From Gemmatimonadota bacterium (lineage in GTDB: Bacteria > Gemmatimonadota > Gemmatimonadetes > Gemmatimonadales > Gemmatimonadaceae), in the NCBI GenBank assembly GCA_028287205.1, contig JAQBQC010000389.1, positions 1 to 10,439 on the forward strand: 10,439 nucleotides of DNA, read 5' to 3'. The notes below the pieces were generated by a model, which worked only from the letters and a program-made list of their open reading frames with translations, did not search any database and was not told where the DNA came from. Numbering within the stretch: the first letter of the stretch is position 1; every line of letters begins with the position of its first letter. The position numbers were made by a program, and so were the translations under genes. Of the stretch, positions 1 to 5,957 are shown piece after piece.

Positions 1-206
1 CGAAGACCTGCGCGCGCGATCTCGCCGGGCTCGTCGTGTCCCCGGAACTCGCTCGCTTCGCGAAGATCGACCACGGCCTTGAATCCCGCTCGCGCAAGCT
101 CTGCCCACACTGCCGCATCCGGCTGCCCCGCCGTGGCGACATCGGCCAGCGGGCAGCCACCCTGCGGCAAGAGATCGACGATCTTCTTCATCGATGCGTC
201 ATCCAC
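1..206 (-). CDS. DUF442/BLH-type phosphatase-like protein, N-terminal fragment (cut by window edge)
   Basis: The minus strand is open from a GTG at 206 to the window edge, giving about 68 residues. The segment ATAGQPDAAVWAELARAGF followed by KAVVDLREASEF matches the start of the DUF442 family (beta-lactamase-hydrolase-like phosphatase, a relative of dual-specificity phosphatases): a T-x-GQP motif, a helix, then a V-D-L-R strand. The GTG at 206 is chosen because GGAG lies 8 nt upstream of it on the minus strand (plus coordinates 215-218). An in-frame ATG at 191 has no such site. The catalytic Cys-x5-Arg loop would lie left of the window, so activity cannot be judged. The gene is divergent from the peptidase gene at 306 with about 100 bp between them. 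Some members of the family are fused to metallo-beta-lactamase-like or rhodanese domains; whether this one is cannot be seen. Confidence 0.72.
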   Translation of the reverse strand, partial: MDDASMKKIVDLLPQGGCPLADVATAGQPDAAVWAELARAGFKAVVDLREASEFRGHDEPGEIARAGL

Positions 207-305
207 GCGACTTTCTCCGGAAGGCATCCATTGAAGATGCAACGAAGGCGCGGCCATGTGAACCGCGTCGTTGTTGGATCGCACGCGGTGGTTCATCTTG
301 GCGCC

Positions 306-3227
306 ATGAGTCGCGCCGCGCTTCGTTTCTTTTTGTCGTGCTCGATCGTCTGTGCGGCCGCTCTCTGCGCCCTCCCCGCCGCGGCGCAAGAGACCACTCT
401 GCCGCATCTCCGGTGGCGCACGCTCGACACGCGCTACTTTCGCTTCTTCTTCACCGCCGACGCCGCGCCATGGACGCGCGATGTCGCCTCGCGTATCGAC
501 GCGGCCCACGACGCCGTTGCGGCGCTCGTCGGCAGCGCACCGTCCAAGCGCGTGACGGTGATCGTCGAAGATCCGAACAATCTGTCCAACGGCTTCGCGC
601 TGCCGCTGCTCGATCATCCGCTGATCTTTCTCTGGCCGACACCTCCCGATCCCGCGTCGACGCTGGGCAACGGATCGTGGAGCGATCAGCTCTCGATTCA
701 CGAATTCGCGCACATCGCCCATCTCACGCGCGAATCGCGCAATCCCAAGATCCGTCGCCTCACTCGGCTGCTGCCGGTGAAGCTGGGGCCGATCGCGGTG
801 CACGCGCCGCGCTGGGTGACGGAAGGGTACGCGACCTTCGTCGAAGGGCGCATCGTGCGCGGCATCGGTCGTCCGCACGGCGTCGCGCGATCCGCGGTGC
901 TGCGACAGTGGGCCATCGAGGGGCAGCTGCCCACCTATGGGGCGCTGGACGGCTCCTCGCGGTTCGAGGGTGGCGACATGGCGTATCTCGCCGGGTCGGC
1001 CTTTCTGGAATGGCTCGCGGTGCGCAACGGAGACTCGAGTGTCGTGCATCTCTGGAGGCGCATGACCGCCCGCGTGCCGCGCACGTTCGATGACGCATTC
1101 GTTGGTGTGTTCGGGACGCCGCCGGACGAATTGTACGGACGGTTCGCGGCGGAGCTCACCCACGATGCCATGGATGCCAGCGCGGGCGGCCCGCAGCCCT
1201 CAGTACTCGTCTCGGCGGCCGACACGGTGCCGCGCGCGGGAGAGGGAGCACTCGTGCAGCGATTGCGTTGGGCCACGGGCGCGCCGGCGCTCGCGCCCGG
1301 CGACTCGCTGCTCGCGTTCGTCGTGAGCGATCGCGAGCGCGCGCCCCGCGTCGTGATTCTGAATCTCAATCGTCGCACCGACGACAGCGCCGGGCGCGCA
1401 CGGGCGCGCGCCCACGCGCTCGACCCCGAGGACGTGGCCGCGGTTCCGCCGCGCGCGCCGCCGCTCGAGATAGTCGCGCGCCTGTGGCCGCGGAGCGGAA
1501 TGTCGTTCGCCGAGCCGCGCTTCTTCGCCGATGGCGAGCGCGTGCTGCTCACCGGTCTCGGCGCGCGCGGCGACGGCGTGTACCGCCGCGACCTCTTCGT
1601 CTGGCACTGGCAATCGGGATCCGTGCAGCGGATCACGCACGGCGCCGGGATTCGACACGCCGATGTCTCGCCGAATGGATCGATCGTCGCGGATCGGTGC
1701 GTCGCCGGCCGATGCGATCTCGTGCGAGTGGAGATGGCCACGGGCGCGATCACGGTGCTCGCGATGGGCGATGCGACGCACCGGTACGATCGTCCGCGCT
1801 TCTCGCGGGATGGAAGCGCGATCACGTTCGCGGTGCAATTTCGGAACACCTGGCACGTGGCGACAATGCCCGCGTCCACCGGAGTGATGTCCGTGATCGG
1901 CGACCCGAGCGCGAGTGAGTACGCGCCTGCGTTCGCGCGCGGCGACTCGGTGCTCGTGCTCACGAGTGAGGCGGGCGGCGTGGCCAACATCGTGCGCCTC
2001 GATCGCGCGACGGGGAGCGTCGCGGCGCTCACGAATGTCAGTGGAGCCGCGCTGTACCCGGACGTGAGCGCGGATGGGTGGGTGTACTTCCTTCGCCTTC
2101 ACTCGCGCGGCCTCGACATCGCGCGCATCGCCCTCGATTCCGCGCTCTCGCCGAAGGTCATCGCGCACAACGACTCCGTTCGCGCGCTGTATCCGTGGGT
2201 CGCGTCGCAGCCGCCCGGCGGAATGCTCGACTCGCTCGACGTCGTGCGGCTACCGGATGATCGCGCGTACGGGCTCGGCCCACGCGAGCAGAGACTGCTG
2301 GTGTCCGTGAGCTGGGCGAGTGAGGGAAAGTCCGGTGGGCTCGCATACGCCGGCACCGATCCCGTGGGCAAGCTCACCTGGCTGCTGCAGGGACAGTGGG
2401 GCGATCGCGCGAGCTGGCGCGGCGCATCGCTCGGCGCCGCATTTCGCGGGAGCCGGCCGATGTTTGGCGTGGAGGCGTTCGCACTCGAGAACCGGCCATC
2501 GCGTCAGCACTCGTTCGCGGCACCAATCGCCCTCGACGCGCGCTACCGCGGCGTGTCCGCCTGGACGGAGCTGGACGACGACAAGCGGTCGCACGAAGTC
2601 GACGTGCGCGCGCTCGTCTCGTATGGCACCGTGGATCCGGTGTTCGCTGCACCCGCACGCCGCGCGCTTGCGGAGCTTTCCGTGCGCGGCGGCATGCTGC
2701 AGACCCCCGCCGATTGGCGCATCGCCGAGCGACTCGGCGCGGCACTCTCCACGGGAGATTTCGGGGGCGAGAGCTGGACGCGCATCATCGCGACCGGCTC
2801 TCTCGCGGTGAACCGATTCGGGCACGCGCTCGCGCTGGACGCAATGTACGGGCGAATCTCGCGCGACATCGCGTACGAGAAGTTCGCGCTCGGCGGGCTC
2901 GCACCGCCGCTCGTCGACACGGCCCTTCTCGCGCAGCGTGTTTCGATGCCGGTGCTCCCGATCGCGGCTGTCACGGGCCGGGCAGTCGCGACGATGCGCG
3001 CATCGATCCCGGGCTCCATCTGGCGCCCCTACTACTGGATCGGCAGCGCCAGCGATGACCTCGGCGCATGGACCCAGGTGGTGGGAATCGAGGGCAGCTG
3101 GCACACGGACGGAATCTGGATGGTTCGTGTGCCCGGCGTGAATATCCTGGGCGGAATAGGCTACTCGCTCGCCGGAGCGGCGCGTCATCACACCCAGGCG
3201 TACATCTCGATAGGCTATCGCCCGTAA
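306..3227 (+). CDS. Exported HExxH zinc-peptidase-like protein with TolB-like propeller and C-terminal barrel-like region
   Basis: 973 residues from ATG 306. The frame stays open upstream to about 36, but that part overlaps the minus-strand gene and is Arg-rich. ATG 306 opens a clean signal peptide (basic start, hydrophobic core, LPAAA|Q at 27/28). Residues 35-300 resemble the peptidase-MA-like gluzincin fold: HEFAH at 132-136 supplies two zinc histidines and the catalytic Glu, and WVTEGYATF at 170-178 supplies the probable third ligand Glu173. Residues 310-610 hold repeated PD40/TolB-type blades (for example PRFSRDGSAITF and PDVSADGWVYF). From about 655 to the end there are alternating strand-like segments with many Gly and aromatic residues, ending QAYISIGYRP, as in an outer-membrane barrel. 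A surface-anchored or periplasmic protease is the likely role; the substrate is unknown. No good ribosome site precedes ATG 306, so the start rests on the signal peptide. Confidence 0.85.
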   Translation: MSRAALRFFLSCSIVCAAALCALPAAAQETTLPHLRWRTLDTRYFRFFFTADAAPWTRDVASRIDAAHDAVAALVGSAPSKRVTVIVEDPNNLSNGFALPLLDHPLIFLWPTPPDPASTLGNGSWSDQLSIHEFAHIAHLTRESRNPKIRRLTRLLPVKLGPIAVHAPRWVTEGYATFVEGRIVRGIGRPHGVARSAVLRQWAIEGQLPTYGALDGSSRFEGGDMAYLAGSAFLEWLAVRNGDSSVVHLWRRMTARVPRTFDDAFVGVFGTPPDELYGRFAAELTHDAMDASAGGPQPSVLVSAADTVPRAGEGALVQRLRWATGAPALAPGDSLLAFVVSDRERAPRVVILNLNRRTDDSAGRARARAHALDPEDVAAVPPRAPPLEIVARLWPRSGMSFAEPRFFADGERVLLTGLGARGDGVYRRDLFVWHWQSGSVQRITHGAGIRHADVSPNGSIVADRCVAGRCDLVRVEMATGAITVLAMGDATHRYDRPRFSRDGSAITFAVQFRNTWHVATMPASTGVMSVIGDPSASEYAPAFARGDSVLVLTSEAGGVANIVRLDRATGSVAALTNVSGAALYPDVSADGWVYFLRLHSRGLDIARIALDSALSPKVIAHNDSVRALYPWVASQPPGGMLDSLDVVRLPDDRAYGLGPREQRLLVSVSWASEGKSGGLAYAGTDPVGKLTWLLQGQWGDRASWRGASLGAAFRGSRPMFGVEAFALENRPSRQHSFAAPIALDARYRGVSAWTELDDDKRSHEVDVRALVSYGTVDPVFAAPARRALAELSVRGGMLQTPADWRIAERLGAALSTGDFGGESWTRIIATGSLAVNRFGHALALDAMYGRISRDIAYEKFALGGLAPPLVDTALLAQRVSMPVLPIAAVTGRAVATMRASIPGSIWRPYYWIGSASDDLGAWTQVVGIEGSWHTDGIWMVRVPGVNILGGIGYSLAGAARHHTQAYISIGYRP

Positions 3228-3246
3228 CGTCGTCCCGTGCCGCGGA

Positions 3247-3735
3247 TTACTTCATTTGCGCAAAGCCGACCGTGTTGCCTCCCGGTTCCTTCACGTAGAT
3301 CTCGGTGCTTCCATAAAACGTGTCGTGTCGAGGCTTGACGATGGGTGCGCCTGAGAGCCTGCGCTCCACGTCGTCGAGCGAGCCCACGGTGATGAACAGG
3401 GCTACCGAATGTCCATCGAGCTCGGTCTGCGCCACCGTGCCGTCGGCCAGCACGCTGGCTCTGCTCTGATACATGACCTCGATCCCATCGCGCTCGAGTA
3501 TGGCGAAGATCTTCGAGCCATCCGGGGCAGGTACGTGATTGGTGACCTCGAAGCCGAGGCGGTCTGTCCAGAAGGGCAGGCACTGGTCTACCGAGTCGAC
3601 GACGAGCACCGGCGTCAGCCGCTGCAGTGCGGGGAAAGTGGTGTCGCTGGCTACTGAATTGGTGCGTGGCATTGATCCGCTCGAGTAGTTGAGGACTCGA
3701 ACATAGCTACCCGAACAAAAACCGCAAGAGGGCAT
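3247..3735 (-). CDS. VOC (glyoxalase/bleomycin-resistance) superfamily protein
   Basis: 162 residues. The segment LTPVLVVDSVDQCLPFW, then RLGFEV, IFAILERDGIEVMYQ, and near the end EIYVKEPGGNTVGFAQ, is the paired beta-alpha-beta-beta-beta layout of a single-domain VOC protein. The usual final metal ligand (Glu in a D-P-x-G-N-x-x-E-L type motif) is replaced, because GNTVGF has Gly there. The first-strand His is also missing, so a metal-dependent glyoxalase I role is unlikely; ligand binding or a bleomycin-resistance-like fold fits better. ATG 3735 is chosen because GGGAG (plus 3743-3747) lies 7 nt upstream. It adds about 21 residues with a Cys-Gly-Phe-Cys before the fold. ATG 3672 would give 141 residues, closer to the usual family length, but with a weak ribosome site. 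The gene ends 19 bp from the convergent peptidase gene. Confidence 0.85.
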   Translation of the reverse strand: MPSCGFCSGSYVRVLNYSSGSMPRTNSVASDTTFPALQRLTPVLVVDSVDQCLPFWTDRLGFEVTNHVPAPDGSKIFAILERDGIEVMYQSRASVLADGTVAQTELDGHSVALFITVGSLDDVERRLSGAPIVKPRHDTFYGSTEIYVKEPGGNTVGFAQMK

Positions 3736-3756
3736 TCTGTCTCTCCCTTTCTTGCG
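3723..3756 (-). promoter_or_regulatory. Hairpin enclosing the ribosome site and start codon of the VOC gene
   Basis: On the minus-strand transcript, CGCAAGA (3756-3750) pairs with TCTTGCG (3729-3723) in seven perfect base pairs. After a two-base bulge, GGG (3747-3745) pairs with CCC (3732-3730). The GGG is part of the GGGAG Shine-Dalgarno sequence, and the ATG at 3735 sits at the edge of the 12-nt loop. Such a fold could limit translation initiation. The inverted repeat is seen directly; the regulatory role is inferred and depends on ATG 3735 being the true start. Confidence 0.4.
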
Positions 3757-3759
3757 CGG

Positions 3760-3788
3760 ATTTTGCCGTGCTCAGCCAGTTACAGCAA
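3760..3788 (-). promoter_or_regulatory. Possible sigma-70-like promoter for the VOC gene
   Basis: On the minus strand, TTGCTG (plus 3783-3788) and CAAAAT (plus 3760-3765) are 17 bp apart and face the VOC gene. This would place the transcript start near 3753, at the 5' arm of the start-codon hairpin. Matches to consensus are only partial (3/6 and 4/6), so this is tentative. Confidence 0.22.
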
Positions 3789-3791
3789 GCG

Positions 3792-3815
3792 CTCCTCCGC
3801 GTCTTATCGGAGGAG
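3792..3815 (+). promoter_or_regulatory. Hairpin sequestering the Shine-Dalgarno sequence of the TPR gene
   Basis: CTCCTCCG (3792-3799) and CGGAGGAG (3808-3815) form a perfect 8-bp stem with an 8-nt loop (CGTCTTAT). The right arm contains most of the very strong ribosome site GGAGGAGGG, and ATG follows 5 nt after the stem. The left arm also mimics the anti-Shine-Dalgarno end of 16S rRNA. When folded, it would occlude the ribosome site almost fully. The repeat is seen in the sequence; translational control (thermosensor-like, or relieved by a protein or RNA) is inferred. Confidence 0.5.
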
Positions 3816-3820
3816 GGAAA

Positions 3821-5872
3821 ATGAACGACACGATTGAAACCCGGTGGGAACAAGAGAACGAAGCAGGACGCCTTTCGTTCACGGACGGCGACTTTGCGCG
3901 CGCGGAGCAGTCGTTTCTCGCGGCGATTCGCGAAGCGACGAAGCTCGGCGCGGACAACGTGCGGCTGGCATCGAGCCTCAGCAACCTCGGCCAGCTCAAG
4001 TACAAGCAGAAGGATTTCGCGCAGGCGGAGGCGCTCTTTCATCGCGCGCTCGCCATCCGCGAGCGTGTGCTTGGACCCGAGCACTTCGGCCTCGTTCAGA
4101 ACATCAACAATCTGGCGGCGCTGCACTACGCGCGCGGTGAGCTGGACCAGGCCGAGCCGCTGTTCCAGCGTGCGCTCGGCATCAGCCAGCAGCATCTCGG
4201 CGAGTCGCATCCCGATGTTGCTGTCACGCTCAACAATCTCGCGCGCCTCTACTTTCGCCGAAACGAGTACGCGTCGGCCGGCCCGCTGCTCCAGCGCCTC
4301 CTGTCGATCAAGGAGCAGGCGCTCGGCGCGAGCCATCCCGAGATCGCGGCGATTCTGACGAGCCTCGCGAAAGTGCGGCTGCATCAGGAGGACTACGATG
4401 GCGGCGAGGCATTCGCGCGCCGCGCGCTCGAGATTCGCGAGAAGCTGAAGCTGCCGAACGATCTCGCGGTGGCGACTGCGCTCGAGACGCTGGCGGAGAT
4501 CAACGGCGCGCGCGGCCGCGTTGACGAGGAGATTCGTCACCGCGAGCGTGCGCTCGAAGTGCGTACCGGCGCGATGGGCCAGGATCATCCGCTGGTCGTT
4601 GCTGCGCGCGCGGCACTCGAGTCGCGTCGCGCGGCACAGGCGACGACGACGATGGCGTCCGCACCGCCCCCAATCGCACAACCGATCGTCGAACAGCCTG
4701 TCGTCGCGCAGCCCGTCGACCCGGCGCCGGCCCATGTAGCGCCGGTTCATGTCGCGCCGGCCGTGCTCGACATCGAGCCGCCACCCGTCGCGACGCCAGC
4801 AGCGAAGCCGCCCGTCGCTCCTCCGCCGTCGTTCACGATCTCGCCGCCACCGGAGCGCACCACGCGCACCTCGTCGCTCCCGTGGATCGATGTGCCCGAG
4901 CCGCCGACGTTCGATCGCACGCCTGCGGCGCCGACGTTCGACCGCACGCCTGCGGCGCCGACGTTCGATCGCACGCCTGCGCCCAGCATGTCGCGGAACA
5001 GTGGGTCGAACGGAACCGTCGCGATTCCGGTGCACAACGGAAACGGCAACGGTCGCGAAAACGGAAGCGTCGCGAGCGCCGCGGCGCCCGCATCCCCAGC
5101 GATGGAATCTCCGCTCGCGTTCCATCCGCACACGGAGACGCGGTCCGAGCCGCGCACGCTCACATCCGAGGCATCGATCGCGCCGTCGGAAATGGATGCG
5201 CACGCGCAGAGTCCGTTCACCAACTCGTTCGCGCGCCTGGTGGCCGAAACGCCAGCGAGTCGAGCTGCCGTCGAGTACGATGCGCCGCCGCCGGCGCCGA
5301 CACATCACATCGAGGAGCCGCGCACCGAGATCAGTCTCGACTGGCCTATCGAGCCGCGCCGGCCCTGGCTCAAGATCCTCGCGGCGCTGGTGGTGCTCGG
5401 CGTCATCGCGGGCGGCGGATGGTACGTCCTCTCGCGCTACGACGCACAGAAGGCATCGGCACCCGCGGCTGCGGCGACGCCCGTCAAGCCGAAGGCGCCG
5501 CTCGTCGCGGCGAAGACCGACACGCTGCTCGTGAAGCAGGAATCGCCGCCGGCGGGCCCGCCGGCGAGTGTGGTGAAGCCAGGCGTGACGAGCGAGATCG
5601 TTCCGACCACGAAGCCGCCCGTTACCGCGGCGACCGCGCCCGCCAACGATGAAGGTCCGCCGCCGGACGCCAAGCACGCGACGCATGTCACGGCGAAGTC
5701 CGCCGAAGCGGATCCGGATCTGCTCGCCGCGCCCGCGATGCCCACGATCAAGGTCGACGCGATCACCAACATGATCGACGACAGCGCGCGCCGCCGCGCA
5801 GACTCGGTGGGCAACGCGATTCAGCAGAAGGCGCCGACATTCAAGCCCAAGACCTATAAGCCACCCGCGTAA
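3821..5872 (+). CDS. Membrane-anchored kinesin-light-chain-type TPR protein with Pro-rich linker
   Basis: 683 residues from ATG 3821, which follows GGAGGAGGG. Residues 10-275 are about six TPR units with the 42-residue period of kinesin-light-chain/TPR_12 repeats, such as NINNLAALHYARGELDQAE with following LFQRALGI. Residues 275-510 are a disordered Pro/Ala/Thr linker carrying three copies of PTFDRTPAA (362-388) and an Asn-Gly-rich patch. One membrane helix spans about 519-537 (IL-AALVVLGVIAGGGWYVLS), preceded by PRRPWLK and followed by RYDAQK. There is no signal peptide, so the TPR array is probably cytoplasmic and the Pro/Lys-rich tail (540-683) extracytoplasmic. The array should bind partner proteins; no enzyme motif is seen. 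It lies 85 bp before the zinc-ribbon/Sel1 gene, which has the same plan (interaction domains, linker, single helix). I do not know a named homologue. Confidence 0.9.
   Translation: MNDTIETRWEQENEAGRLSFTDGDFARAEQSFLAAIREATKLGADNVRLASSLSNLGQLKYKQKDFAQAEALFHRALAIRERVLGPEHFGLVQNINNLAALHYARGELDQAEPLFQRALGISQQHLGESHPDVAVTLNNLARLYFRRNEYASAGPLLQRLLSIKEQALGASHPEIAAILTSLAKVRLHQEDYDGGEAFARRALEIREKLKLPNDLAVATALETLAEINGARGRVDEEIRHRERALEVRTGAMGQDHPLVVAARAALESRRAAQATTTMASAPPPIAQPIVEQPVVAQPVDPAPAHVAPVHVAPAVLDIEPPPVATPAAKPPVAPPPSFTISPPPERTTRTSSLPWIDVPEPPTFDRTPAAPTFDRTPAAPTFDRTPAPSMSRNSGSNGTVAIPVHNGNGNGRENGSVASAAAPASPAMESPLAFHPHTETRSEPRTLTSEASIAPSEMDAHAQSPFTNSFARLVAETPASRAAVEYDAPPPAPTHHIEEPRTEISLDWPIEPRRPWLKILAALVVLGVIAGGGWYVLSRYDAQKASAPAAAATPVKPKAPLVAAKTDTLLVKQESPPAGPPASVVKPGVTSEIVPTTKPPVTAATAPANDEGPPPDAKHATHVTAKSAEADPDLLAAPAMPTIKVDAITNMIDDSARRRADSVGNAIQQKAPTFKPKTYKPPA
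4724..4762 (+). repeat. 15-bp tandem repeat inside the TPR gene linker
   Basis: Two units of GCGCCGGYYCATGTM (4724-4738 and 4739-4753) and a partial third (GCGCCGGCC) encode P-A-H-V-A-P-V-H-V-A-P-A. They lie in frame within the Pro-rich linker and probably arose by slippage. Confidence 0.6.
4904..4984 (+). repeat. 27-bp tandem repeat, three copies, encoding PTFDRTPAA
   Basis: Units at 4904-4930, 4931-4957 and 4958-4984 are nearly identical: one silent GAT/GAC change in unit 2, and unit 3 ends in a Pro codon in place of Ala. The period is a multiple of three, so copy-number change keeps the frame. Each unit carries the same Thr-Pro and Phe-Asp-Arg motif, making a repeated linear peptide in the disordered linker. 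Confidence 0.9.
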
Positions 5873-5913
5873 CATCGTTCGGCGCAAGCCTTTCCATACG
5901 CACTACGGCGTCT

Positions 5914-5930
5914 TACTGTAGCAGTATATT
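5914..5930 (+). promoter_or_regulatory. Possible -10 element overlapping a small palindrome
   Basis: TATATT (5925-5930) is an AT-rich island 28 bp before ATG 5958 and resembles a sigma-70 -10 box. It overlaps the dyad TACTG-TAG-CAGTA (5914-5926), which could bind a repressor. No convincing -35 box is seen at the normal spacing. The rest of the 5873-5957 gap shows nothing clear apart from the ribosome site. Confidence 0.25.
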
Positions 5931-5957
5931 GCTCACGACTTATCTGCCGGAGAAGCT

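Noticed and set aside
255..297. Imperfect inverted repeat (ACCGCG / CGCGGT with flanking partial matches) before the peptidase gene
   Set aside because: Only six contiguous base pairs with a 16-nt loop in GC-rich DNA; too weak to call an operator or attenuator.
36..305. Upstream extension of the peptidase gene frame by 90 residues
   Set aside because: It overlaps the minus-strand DUF442-like gene, is rich in Arg and His, and would bury the clean signal peptide that starts at ATG 306.
935..2032. Long minus-strand open frame opposite the peptidase gene
   Set aside because: Ser/Arg/Thr/Pro-rich, with no ribosome site or fold pattern; the plus strand carries recognisable propeller blades.
3707..5887. 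726-codon open frame on the minus strand opposite the TPR gene
   Set aside because: Very Arg-rich with no domain pattern; it is the antisense shadow of a GC-rich gene whose plus strand has clear TPR repeats and a strong ribosome site.
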